This document shows, piece after piece, positions 34,540-44,062 of a DNA stretch of 64,000 bases. The notes under the pieces were generated by a model. The model was not told where the DNA came from. It saw nothing but the letters and a program-made list of their open reading frames with translations, and did no database searches. The stretch is from Cryptomeria japonica (taxonomy: Eukaryota; Streptophyta; Pinopsida; Cupressales; Cupressaceae), in NCBI RefSeq assembly GCF_030272615.1, contig NC_081412.1:668551852-668615851 (forward strand), given 5' to 3'. The position numbers were made by a program, and so were the translations under genes. Position 1 is the stretch's first letter; the number at the start of each line of letters is the position of its first letter.

Positions 34540-35995
34540 GTATGTTTCTTATATTCTAATGCAATACTAAATTCTATATGAGTGGATGCAACTTGGTTGA
34601 AGACTACTCTTTTTGTGATGTGAGGACTTGTGCAAAAACTTTATGCAATATGATGATACTAAAGGACTATTGCATGAACTATATGTCTAGGACTTAAGAT
34701 CACTTGAGAATGTTATGTTTTTCATCTTCGAATTTTACAAAAGTTTTGGTTTTATGTTGACATTTGACTTTGAGGGATTTGATCTTGTTGTGTTCTTTGA
34801 CAAAATTTTGGTTGAGGTTCCACTTTGTTTTTGGTGTTTTTTAAAATGTTTGAATTTGGTGAAATGTAGCAAAGGATATAGCAGACACATCAATAAGAAT
34901 AATACCATGAAAAGAATACTTGTTTAAGGAACTTTTTCAAATTCCCATGAATGTTGGAGTCTTTTTCAAGACCTCATTTTGTTTTCATTGTAATTGGTCA
35001 ATCGAAAGCACATCAAGAAGACTCTCCTAATGGTCAAAAAGTCACAAGTATTACCACAGCCCACATCTTGATACTTCGTCAACTCAAACAGTCCTGTCAC
35101 ACCCTAGGGTGCGCCCATTTTTTTGCCTTTTTCTGGAAATTAGACCAAAGAAGATCGCTCCTCAATTGGCTTGTTATATTGGGAGATATATGGTGAGTGT
35201 CTTCGGGGTAGATTCTTCCCCAGCCTTGCACTGTGATAATTCAAAATTCTTGTTACTGACTCAGTTTGGCTTCTAATTTCTAAGGTGTTTAGAAAGGGTT
35301 CTGTTTGAGTGGTCACAATCAGTAGCATTTTACACTCTATTGAGGGAGGTCTCTCAGTCTATAGAGGTTGCACTCTATAGATTTTAACATACCATATAGG
35401 CATTGAGGGAGGCATAACATCGTTGTGAAATCATGTAAAACTCGTCACATATGATTTTCATCACATACGCATTTATTTATAGCGGCTTGGATTACTTGGC
35501 TTTAGCCACAGCCACTTAGGTCATTCCCCTCTCACCGGCCTTAATGGCGCCCTAAGGGCAACTCGGGAGGGCAAGCCTTCTAAAGGATGTAAGTACAAAA
35601 ATTTACTGAAAGCATAAAAGAAGAGTCTAGTTTTCTGATCACCCATTGAAGGGGAGAGCATAATACATATCCCTTCGAAGACATGAAAAACAAAGTTCTT
35701 TTTATCCTTTCATTGCAATGATTTTTTATTCTAAGTGGAGATGTTGCTCCACACAAGCATGGTGTTCATTTTTAACCTTCACAGAAATTTGTGAAAGAGC
35801 GGGAAATAATTTGATTTTATTCTTTTTAAAAGCACCAAAAGAAGTTCTCTACTCTAACCCTACAGAGAAAATAACTTTAGTAGACACATTGTGGGTTGTC
35901 GAGCCTAATTTACTTAGTTATAGAGCTTTGTCTTTTCACAAATAGAGAGAAATACTCATAAAAACTAGAACTAAATAAAGACAATGTGAAAAACC
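34540..35995 (-). other. Element C leader, non-coding
   Basis: No coding sequence recognised. 34540-34710 holds loose repeats of GAGGACTT/ATGCAA words resembling the tandem repeats of element B. 35090-35600 is GC-richer (CACACCCTAGGGTGCGCCC, CTCGGGAGGGCAAGCC) and has two copies of GAGGGAGG with TATAG near 35340-35410. It corresponds in place to 22601-23835 of element B. Confidence 0.5.
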
Positions 35996-35999
35996 TAAA

Positions 36000-36150
36000 C
36001 TAGCAATTGCGAACTACCTACCAAGAAATTGTGAACTGATAACTGATCAATTATGAACTGATATGCCATCAATTGTGAATTACTATGATAGCGATTGTGA
36101 ATTGATGTCTAAGCAATTGTAGAGCATTATCAGGTCAATTGCTCAACAAT
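36000..36150 (-). repeat. Word array 2 in the element C leader
   Basis: On the minus strand: CTACAATTGC, AATTCACAATCGC, AATTCACAATTGATGG, AGTTCATAATTGATC, AGTTCACAATTTC, AGTTCGCAATTGC, one about every 20-24 nt. The word matches the PMD intron array of the same element (3030-3230) and not that of element B. Confidence 0.75.
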
Positions 36151-36225
36151 TATATGCAAAAAAGAATTTATTTTTTTTATTTATTTTTAAATTTAGACAA
36201 AAGGAAAAGACAGAAGATAGAGCTT

Positions 36226-36435
36226 TATTCTGCAATGATGTTATCCCAAATCACATGAGCCATCACATCAATGTCGTCATAGAATCTATGTTTGGCAATG
36301 AATTGATGGATCCTTCTATGGTATTGGGCGATTTCTTCTCTTTCTTCAATTTTGCGAAGCTCTCTTTCTTCTTTTAGGATTCTGTCCTTGAACTTTAGAT
36401 TTTGAAGGTTACCTTTCCTACCATTGGATTAGACA
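36226..36435 (-). pseudogene. Element C leader small ORF of the KVxFxI family, frameshifted
   Basis: The minus strand starts MVGKVTFKI and stops; after a one-base shift it continues KFKDRILKEERELRKIEERE, then YHRRIHQFIAKHRFYDDI and ends near 36230. The start, charge and place between two word arrays match the open ORF of element B (24062-24316). Confidence 0.55.
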
Positions 36436-36559
36436 CATTTTATGCAAAAAATGAAAATTTCCAGAATTGAAAGATTTTTATGGGTTAGGTGCGCAAAGTC
36501 AATTAATGAAGAAACGACAAAGAAAATTTAACTTTTTTGCCCCTTTTAAGAAATTGCAT

Positions 36560-36700
36560 GAATTTTTAGCAATTGTGTAGCACTACAAGAGCAATTGCGG
36601 TGTATTTTAATAGCAATTATGAACTATATTCGCAATTGCAAATTTTTGTAAGGGCAATTGTGAACTACTTTTTTTGGGTTCGCATGGAATTGTGAAATCA
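36560..36700 (-). repeat. Word array 1 in the element C leader
   Basis: Minus-strand words: AATTCCATGCGAACCC, AGTTCACAATTGCCC, TTTGCAATTGCGAATA, AGTTCATAATTGC, ACCGCAATTGC, CTACACAATTGC, between the PBS and the small exon, as in element B. Confidence 0.72.
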
Positions 36701-36731
36701 AACAAAACAGAAAGCGAAGGTTAGACAAGAT

Positions 36732-36749
36732 TTCACGTCGGGTTCACCA
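36732..36749 (-). other. Primer binding site of element C
   Basis: The minus strand reads TGGTGAACCCGACGTGAA, two bases from the LTR end TAGATACA. It is almost identical to the site in element B. Confidence 0.82.
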
Positions 36750-36751
36750 AT

Positions 36752-37513
36752 TGTATCTAGGGGTAAATTAAGCATAAATAACATAATTAGATTATCGGAG
36801 TGAATCACCAACTCTAATCTAATCGAATTACTCCTAAATTATAATGAAATGACATCAAATCAATTGCATAATGAAATTAAATCTAATTTAAACTCCCTCG
36901 ATTGATGTGATTAAAGCTTCCATTTCTCTTCTCCATTGTTGTTGGTGTAGGTGGCTCTCAGGTATTGCACTTGATTTCCTACATAAGATGGACAACAATT
37001 TTGAAGACTATGATTCTAGATTGAATTGAAGAATGAGGTTGAATTTATAGATTTTCAACACAGAAGGGGTGAGAATTTGAACTCAAGTGTTGATTGATAG
37101 ACAACTAAAATTGATTGATTTGTTAACTCATTTTGATTGATATGTTAACAAGATTGATTGAGGAGTCAACTAGATAGATTGGCTTGTGAACTGAATAGAT
37201 TAATCAGTTGACTAAGTTGATGAATCGGATGACTGAATTGATTGGAGAGATAAGTGGATTGATTGATCAATAGACTGAATAGATGGATTGGAAGACTGAA
37301 TAGATGGATTGGAAGACTAAAATGATTGATTAGTCGTAAAAAGTTGATTTTGAGTGAAAATGGGAGATTCATGAGTTAACTGAGTTAATTGATTAGATAA
37401 CTGATTTGATCAATCAGTTTTGATTTTAGCATGTGTTGTAGGATTTTGAAATTGAATTTGATTTTCATTTTCAATTTGGACTTTCAAATGCTGAAATGCA
37501 CATGAAATTTTAA
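36752..37513 (-). repeat. Right LTR of element C, first part
   Basis: It matches 1402 to about 2150 of the left LTR, from TGTATCTAGGGG to TGCTGAAATGCACATGAAATT. It is then interrupted by the DNA transposon and resumes at 43609. Confidence 0.9.
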
Positions 37514-37543
37514 GGGTGATCGTACGGATCTGTGTGGCACTTT
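37514..37543 (+). repeat. Left terminal inverted repeat of the DNA transposon
   Basis: It begins GGGTGATCGTACGGATC and pairs with the reverse complement of 43579-43608, which begins GGGTAAAAGTACAAACC. 20 of 30 positions match. Confidence 0.7.
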
Positions 37544-37657
37544 AGGCTAATAATGTTTGTTCTAGCTGGAAGGGTTCCGGCCAGACCGATTTGGCCCGAT
37601 TTGGAAGCCACGTAGTGCTCTCATGGCAAGGTGATTCCGACCAAAACACCCATGCCC

Positions 37658-37665
37658 TATATAAG
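37658..37665 (+). promoter_or_regulatory. TATA box near the left end of the DNA transposon
   Basis: TATATAAG lies in a GC-rich stretch 55 bp before an ATG (37713). That ATG opens MSRRAQKITEIRPEVFR and reaches a GGTAAGTACC donor-like site at 37766. This looks like the start of a plus-strand gene, but joining it to the ORF at 38886 is out of frame. Confidence 0.4.
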
Positions 37666-37918
37666 ACCCGAAATCTGCCCAAGCCCCTCATTTTGCATTG
37701 AGTGGCTTGGAGATGAGCAGGAGGGCACAAAAAATCACAGAGATCCGGCCTGAAGTGTTTCGGTGGTAAGTACCTTTTTTTTTTTAAATGTATTTATTTT
37801 AACATATTAATTTATATTGTTTTTTTTTTTAATAGTTTTTAATAGAAAATTAGCTTTTTTTAAGTTTTTTAATTTTTTTTGTATATATTCTATCATATTA
37901 GTTTAGAATATTAGAAAA

Positions 37919-38225
37919 CAAATACACACATACATACAAATACATACACAAACATAGACATACATACATACATACATACACACATACACACATGCATACA
38001 CATACATACAAACCTACATACATACGTACACATACATACACATACATACCTACACACATACATACATACATACATATACATACATATAAAATAATTATAT
38101 GTACACCTTAGCACATACACATACATAAAAATACATACACATACATACCTAGGTCTACATACATACATACACACATACATAAATACATATGTGCATACAT
38201 ACATAAATACACATAAAATAATTAT
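37919..38225. repeat. TACA/CATA microsatellite tract
   Basis: About 300 bp dominated by the tetranucleotide TACA (with ATACACA variants), including two imperfect longer units ending AAAATAATTATAT(A/G)T. The 139-codon minus-strand ORF of Tyr/Val/Cys repeats across it is an artefact. Confidence 0.9.
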
Positions 38226-38238
38226 ATATGCCTTAGGA

Positions 38239-38370
38239 CATACATACACCTCAGGACATGCTATCAGGGGTCGTGTGTGGTCCTGAGGGGTCACACACAT
38301 GTGAACACATGTGTGACCCCTCAAGACCACACATAGACCCTAATAGCATGTCCTAAGGTGTATGTATGTG
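38239..38370. repeat. Long imperfect palindrome (about 65-bp arms)
   Basis: The left arm (38239-38303) and right arm (38306-38370) are complementary over nearly their full length around a two-base centre at 38304-38305. Checkpoints are CATACATACACCT pairing with AGGTGTATGTATG, GGACATGCTAT with ATAGCATGTCC, and GTCACACACATGTG with CACATGTGTGAC; a few mismatches occur. It could form a large hairpin or cruciform. Confidence 0.8.
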
Positions 38371-38409
38371 TATGTATACATCCTAAGGAGTATATAATTA
38401 TTTTATATG

Positions 38410-38860
38410 ACCCCTTAGGACCACTTAAGGCCCCTTGCGACACATGTGCACCCCTTAGGACCTATTAGGACCACATAAGACCAAATAGTGTCACAAGGGG
38501 TCTTATGTGGTCCTAAGGGGTCACGCATTTGTTATAACACATGCATGACCCCTTAGGACCACTTAAGGTCCCTTGAAACACATGTGCACCCCTTAGGACC
38601 TATTAGGACCACATAAGACCAAATGGTATCGCAAGGGGTCTTATGCAGTTCTAAGGGGTCATGCATGTGTTAGAACACATGTGTGTCCCCTTAGGACCAC
38701 TAAAGGTCCCTTGTGACACATGTGCACCCCTTAGGACCTATTAGGACCACATAAGACCAAACGGTGTTGCAAGGGGTCTTATGTGGTCCTAAGGGGTCAT
38801 GCATGTGTTAGAACACATGCATGACCCCTTAGGACCACTTAAGGCCCCTTGTGACACATG
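38410..38860. repeat. 138-bp tandem repeats, each with an inner palindrome
   Basis: The phrase CCCCTTAGGACCACTTAAGG starts at about 38411, 38549, 38687 and 38825, a period of 138 bp; three full units and part of a fourth. Each unit holds an inverted repeat; in the last full unit the arms 38785-38809 and 38812-38836 are perfectly complementary over 25 bp around a 2-base loop. The same CCTAAGGGGTC words build the larger palindrome just to the left. Confidence 0.85.
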
Positions 38861-38879
38861 CGAATTATAATTTATATAT

Positions 38880-39461
38880 GTGCAGAAGCAAAAGATACAA
38901 GTTGAAAAGTTGTGTGCAAGTAAATTTCATAAAAGAAACAAAGCAGACATTATCTTGAATGACATGGAAATAATCTCATCAGTTGCCCAAAAGAGAGCAA
39001 TTGGAGAAAAGCAGAGGAAAGTGTTAAAGGGTGATAAATACATAGAGAGTATGCAATACAAACAAACAATGTCTGGAGTGTGTGATGTGGTCTCTAATTT
39101 ATGTCAAGAGGGACTAACTAGTTTTGGAGTTCCAAGGAAACCTATTGGGCCACGCTTGGAGGAAATCAATGTGTTCATGCAAGGGCCACCTTTTTCTATT
39201 ATGAGAATTCAATGCTTTTGCACCGAAGGATATTTGGAAGACAATATCCAAAAATTTCTATGGTGTGGAACCAGAGTTGGTGGACTCAAAGTACATTTTA
39301 GCTTCCAGAAGACCAAGAGGCTATGTACACAATCTCCCAATAGAAGGGAAATTTCAAGCATTACCTCTCCCCCCCATGACTATTCAGGAAGCACTTCCTT
39401 AGACAAAGGACTATTGGCCTCCATGGGATCAAAGAAAAAAATTGAATTGCATAGACTCTAG
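38880..39461 (+). CDS. Unrecognised ORF in the DNA transposon (plus strand)
   Basis: A 193-codon open frame without a convincing own ATG; an acceptor-like TATATATGTGCAG ends at 38885, so it may be an internal or last exon. Residues 1-45 are Lys/Gln-rich; the middle has GLTSFGVPRKPIGPRLEE and CFCTEGYLEDN; the end has Ser/Pro-rich stretches. I recognise no domain. It converges on the minus-strand transposase-like gene. It could be a second transposon gene or captured host sequence. Confidence 0.45.
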   Translation: MQKQKIQVEKLCASKFHKRNKADIILNDMEIISSVAQKRAIGEKQRKVLKGDKYIESMQYKQTMSGVCDVVSNLCQEGLTSFGVPRKPIGPRLEEINVFMQGPPFSIMRIQCFCTEGYLEDNIQKFLWCGTRVGGLKVHFSFQKTKRLCTQSPNRREISSITSPPHDYSGSTSLDKGLLASMGSKKKIELHRL

Positions 39462-39789
39462 ACGATGTGGTAGTGTCCTTCACGAAGAACTATGTACTAT
39501 AATTGAAAATTCATGAGGGAAACTGTAAGATAGTGAACAGAAATACATTCTTGAAAAGTGTGAAGAATAGAACTTGGTTTAGGTGGGGCCAAGTCAGGTG
39601 GCTCCTCTATAGGTTGACGAGATAGAAATTATATTAGGATTTAAAAAAATATCACACTTGTGGAATTACTTGTGCGACTGATCGATTGCACTATTTAGGC
39701 AATGCATTCCAAATAGATACAGTTGCATACCATTTATCTATTTGGTATATACACAAATTTTTAAAATAATTCAAGAACACCAAGAATGT

Positions 39790-41975
39790 TTAAGAAAAAT
39801 TATATATATATAACTTCCCAAAAATAATGATTGTTGTAAGTTGTATCACAACCAGCAAAATGATTTCTGTACCATTCAATAATATCATTAGAATTACGTA
39901 TGGTGTTAACTCTACAGAAGCTATTTCTTTAGAAAATTGGACAACCCACATGTGTGTGTATATATATATATATATAATTAATCTATGAAGATAATTTACT
40001 TGTAAGTTCATGTTGGCGAAGTGTACGCTTCACACATGCTCCTACTCCATCATGCTCTCCATTTCCATGTCCACTCTTAAAGAAGTTCCACAAAAACTTT
40101 ATGCTATGTCGAGCATGTTGTAGAGATAACAAGTTAAAAGCTTTCGCAGACTTAAATTGCCCTGACATGAATAACAGATATATTATATATATTTAAACTT
40201 TTGACCTGTTATATACAATCAAATCATATATATAATTAAAAAAAAAACTTAAATAATCAATTTCAAATCTAATGTACTTACCGGCACATCCATCTGACCA
40301 AATCCAATGTTGTGTATATTCTATCCCATGGTCTTTAATATCTTCAAAAAACATTCCAAAACAATGTGCTACATAGCTCCTATCATGGAACATATCATCA
40401 TTGATATAGAAATGGACCTCCTTGATGATAATGCGTTCATTTTCAGTACTCTCTAGACCATCCACGTGAAATTGTACATGTCTATAGAAAACTTGTACAA
40501 ATATTGCAACTTGATCAGAATGATAATATTGACTTTGAATTTCTGTGTGAGGACTAAATGTATAGTTCTCGGATAAATCTACAATTGAAAGAATACAACC
40601 TGGTGGAAAATAATTCTTTGAATCATGAAACTGTTTAGCCTGCCATCTTGCACCATGACAATGTTGGATATGTGGATATATCATATTACGAAATCTATCT
40701 ATAAACTGAATGTAGGGCAATTCACTCTCTTTCAACATAATTTTTTTGGATTCAGTTCCTGACTTACTTTGGTATGTCTCATATTCAAATCTCTTCCATA
40801 TAACTAGTACATGAATATCAATATTCTTAGTTTGCAATACAAATTTACTCAAAAATCCACAAACATTGCATTCACCTTTTATACATTGTATTTTGAACTC
40901 ATCTGAATCTTCTAATTTATCACAAAAAATAGACTTCACAAATTGTGTTGTACTTGTAGGAATGACTAGATTTGGATTAATTGTTTCCATGAACTTCTTA
41001 TATGATTGCAAGTGTAGATGAAATTCCAACATAATTTCGACAACAACAAGTTTCACGTACCTTATTTATGCGTACAAAGCAAGGACGAAATCTCTCAAAC
41101 ATCCTTTGGCAAATCTTTACATCTGAAAATTCTTGCTTGAATGCTTCAAACAATTCACTTTGTGTTGTATCTAAGAAATGTTTTGGATGTGTAATCTTCT
41201 TACCATCTTCATCTATCATCTATATAGTATCCCTTCTATTGGAAGAAATGTGAGATTGGTTGGTCTAATAATCAATGACCTGTCTTTTTACATCTTCAAA
41301 AATTATGTCTTTTCTAGGAACCTCACAGATATTTACCCAATTCTTTTCAATGTTTTCATCCAACATATTTCTCTTCCTAATGTATCTTTGAACAGTTCTT
41401 CTAGATACATGCATTAATTGAGAAATTGCATTAACTTGTTTTCTACAAGTCAATTCCTTACTAGTAATCATAGTCATCAATGCTCTATGTGTAGCACTTA
41501 AATCAGCACCTCAACTTGTGTTCTCAATACAATTCAATGCTTCTTGTAAATTTTCAATTATAGTTTCTTTTACTAATGTATCAGGAGAACTTTTCTTATT
41601 ACCAATACCCAACAACTCCAAAACAAATTTCATTTCCCTTTTCCTAAATAACTTAGCAAATAATTGTGCTCTTCCAATAATAGACTTATTTTTAAAATAA
41701 TCATCCCACAATTTCTTAAAATGCAATTTTAATGTGCTTTTAGGTATCATATCTTTAGATGGAATTTCATTGAAAAGACTATCTTCATCCATTTCCATCA
41801 AATTTTCTATACCAGAAAAAAAAAATCCATCTCGTACCTGAGTAGATGTTTCTTGAACATCATCAGGTTGATCTTGAACAACAACGGATTATTGTTGACT
41901 ACGTTTTGTATGACCTTTCATCTTATCGTCTCTTTTATGATCATACAACCTTGATCTAGTCCTCTTATTCCCCAT
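39790..41975 (-). pseudogene. Transposase-like gene of the DNA transposon, DDE-type pattern
   Basis: Minus-strand reading from the ATG at 41973-41975 (MGNKRTRSRLYDHKR). N-terminal basic part; a helix-turn-helix-like stretch SQLMHVSRRTVQRYIRKRN near 41400; HPKHFLDTTQSELFEAF, then a Cys cluster TCCCR near 41055. The core has ILSIVDLSENYTF near 40600 (first acidic residue), QSQYYHSDQVAIFV, and WSDGCAG near 40295 (second). A 120-bp intron (40162-40281, GTAAGT...GTCAG) splits it; the next exon continues QFKSAKAFNLLSLQHARHS and GNGEHDGVGACVKR near 40040 (third). Stops at codon 29, 41511, 41265 and 41220 and a frameshift near 41040 make this copy inactive. D-SENY, SDG-QFK and G-G-DG-G-KR recur in transposase-like proteins I know from animals, but I cannot name the superfamily. 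Confidence 0.65.
40162..40281 (-). other. Predicted intron in the transposase-like gene
   Basis: Donor GTAAGTACATT and acceptor TTCATGTCAG on the minus strand; removal joins the SDGCAG codons (TGT GCC G) to GG CAA TTT, giving AGQF in frame. The restored SDG...QFK pattern is the main evidence. Confidence 0.7.
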
Positions 41976-43578
41976 TACAAAAAATATTTAGATCTTCAAA
42001 ATGTTGTGCTTTGAACGTAAAAACAAAACATGCAAATATGCAGATCTTCAAAATTTAGTGCTTTGAACTAAAAAAGTTATATATCTAATTACTTTTCCTC
42101 GGTTCTTAACAAAAAAAATGTAATTAGTGAAATGTATAAGTAATTTTGCATTCTTAAACTTAACATGTGTAAATTTCATCCATTTAGATCATTTGACTTG
42201 AAGTCCAATTTTTATAATTTAGAAAATGAAAAAATAAGGCTCAAGAAATTTAGGAGAATTGCTAAAAAGTAAGAAATTAAGTATACTTCAATTAGATACA
42301 TTTGACTATATGCAATGTACATATGAACGTGATTTAATAACATTAATTGCTTGAAATCACTTAGCTAATATATAGAGAATTTGAGTCAAGTATTAGGAAA
42401 TAAAAAATAATATAATTCAGTACTAAATAGTGTTGGATATATGACCAAGTAATGGTTATCGTGGTATCGCAGTGACTAAAAAATATGGTTAATCTAAAAA
42501 ATATTTAATTTCCAAAAAAACATCTAATATTGTAAATTAAGAATGATTGAAAAACTAATTTAAAATAACATACTTGGAAAGGGTAGACACCTTTCGAAAA
42601 AAACTTTATAATCTTCCTACTCGCTCCAAAATGCCACGTTATTTGAAAAAAAATGATTTTTTACAACAATAACTCTTATTATTTTTCGCACTTTATTGTT
42701 TTAGTTTTTTTAATGGGAAAAATAATTTTTTTTTTTATATGTGGTTCAAGCAACCGATCGCTTGTACGACCGGTCGCGTCGGCCCTCACAGTTCCGACCG
42801 GAACGTTTCCGGCTAGATCGGCTTATGTGGAATGCCAAGTGGCAGCCACATCAACAAAAATGATGATTTAATCAAACTTGTCACTTCTGCAACAAAATTC
42901 AATAGGTAAATTAAACTTATTAAAAGAAATTAAAATACCCTTTTTAAAGATCAAAGTCATGATTCTACACTTGAAGTTTTGATTACATTTAATATAAAAA
43001 AAATTAAAAATACTGCAACTAGGTATTCTTTTGTTCGATAACAGGCTGCATTGAAAAACAAAAATAATATATCAAATCACTTCAAAAAAAATTGAAAAAA
43101 TAATGGTTCACTAGAAGAGAGAGTCTTCTCCAAAAGGGTATTTTTAGTTTTTGGATTATCATAAATTGAATAGACAAATTGTGGTGGGAGACAAAAATTG
43201 TCAAATTCTAGTGCATTCAACTTCCAAATGCTATTACAAAGAAAATATACATCCAAAAAAAAAAAAAAAATCATGCAGTATATAAATATGTGATCTATAA
43301 CAAATATCAAAATGAGAAAAAAAAAAGTTGATTTACATTTTCTTTTGAGGTGGGAACCAAACCCCTTGTTTTTCAACGTTTTCAACAATAAAAAATGGAC
43401 TTTAAAACTAAAAAAACATATAAATTATTGAAAGAAAAATTTCAAAAAATAGTAGACTTAAACTTCAACAAATTTTACACATTTCATCAGTTTACATCAT
43501 CTTCAAATTCAAAATGCAAATGACACTTTATGGTGACAAAATTGAACAGTTATTGTTGTGTTAGCATTTTCCTTTGTA
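41976..43578. other. Right arm of the DNA transposon, non-coding
   Basis: AT-rich with A- and T-runs and no credible gene. The exception is a GC-rich island at about 42745-42860 with GACCGG words. Its 42796-42816 is an inverted copy (17 of 21 positions) of 37562-37582 near the left end. ORFs such as 43077-43388 have low-complexity Phe-rich composition and are not supported. Confidence 0.55.
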
Positions 43579-43608
43579 AAAGTGTGACATGGGTTTGTAC
43601 TTTTACCC
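43579..43608 (-). repeat. Right terminal inverted repeat of the DNA transposon
   Basis: The minus strand begins GGGTAAAAGTACAAACCC and matches the left TIR at 20 of 30 positions. LTR sequence of element C resumes at 43609. Confidence 0.7.
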
Positions 43609-44024
43609 AATTGAAATTTAAATTTGATGAAATATGAATTTGGAAGAAACGAAATTAATTGGAATTAAGTGAAATTCGAATTTGGGGAAAAATGAAATGA
43701 AATTAGATGGAATTATTTTGAATTATAAATTGGGGATTTGGAAAAATTAAATTAATTAATTAAATAATTTAAATGAAATTATTTAATCATAGAAAATTGA
43801 ATTAATTAAATAATAAAGATTATTTAATTAAGGAAAATATCGTAATTAATTAAATAATTGATATTTAATTGATGATTGAGATAGGGTTAATTGATTTGAT
43901 GATTAGAAATGTTAAATGTGATGATTAGATGAAATATTTAATTTAATCAAATAATTAAGGAATTACTTAATTAAATAGATAAATAATTAGTGTAGAATTA
44001 ATGAGACATTTTTAGGTGTCTACA
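43609..44024 (-). repeat. Right LTR of element C, second part
   Basis: From AATTGAAATTTAAATTTGATG to AGGTGTCTACA this matches about 2153-2571 of the left LTR. It is followed by GTGGC, the target duplication, and element D sequence. Confidence 0.9.
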
Positions 44025-44062
44025 GTGGCATCTCTAATATAGCTCTGACTTTGGCTAGATCT
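44025..44062 (-). pseudogene. Element D: 38-bp piece of reverse transcriptase
   Basis: The minus strand codes for a few residues including AKVRAILEMPP, which lie between the RT piece at 51983-52551 and the RNase H piece at 734-1401. It is trapped between element C and the copia element. Confidence 0.85.

Larger units (their letters stand above)
37514..43608. mobile_element. 6.1-kb DNA transposon with 30-bp imperfect TIRs, superfamily unknown
   Basis: The insertion splits the right LTR of element C; the uninterrupted left LTR shows the empty site (AAAATTAACTGAAAT). The ends form inverted repeats beginning GGGT: left 37514-37543, right 43579-43608, 20 of 30 positions identical, with conserved blocks GGGT, GTAC, TGT and CACTTT. 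The site is at or next to TTAA; the left flank ends TTAA and the right flank starts AATT, so a 2-bp AA duplication or an eroded TTAA duplication both fit. Inside are a plus-strand ORF, a long palindrome, 138-bp tandem repeats and a minus-strand transposase-like gene. Confidence 0.78.
1402..44024 (-). mobile_element. Element C: Tat-type Ty3/gypsy retrotransposon, split by two later insertions
   Basis: The outer limits are two LTRs of the same family (1402-2571, and 36752-37513 plus 43609-44024). After removing element B (7398-25911) and the DNA transposon (37514-43608) the element is about 18 kb. Minus-strand order from the right: LTR, PBS, leader with small ORFs, gag, protease, G-patch-like region, RT, RNase H, second RNase H, integrase, spacer, PPT, LTR; an opposite-strand PMD gene lies at 2887-5322. 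The flanks read GTAGT on the left and GTGGC on the right; these fit one 5-bp duplication of GTGGC with two transitions on the left, because the intact relative E has GGTGGTGGC at this site. The LTRs differ by roughly 10% in the first 120 bp by eye. Confidence 0.88.

Noticed and set aside
37911-38330. 139-codon minus-strand ORF of Tyr/Val/Cys/Met repeats
   Set aside because: It is a direct translation of the TACA microsatellite and has no other support.
37713-39461. Two-exon gene joining 37713-37765 to 38886-39461
   Set aside because: The join is out of frame and gives an immediate stop; only the separate pieces are reported.
43077-43388. 103-codon minus-strand ORF in the DNA transposon
   Set aside because: Low-complexity Phe/Ile-rich translation of A/T-rich DNA without motif or context.
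37514-43608. piggyBac or Kolobok assignment from the TTAA at the target site
   Set aside because: The duplication is incomplete (TTAA left, AATT right) and the transposase motifs do not resemble those I know for these families.
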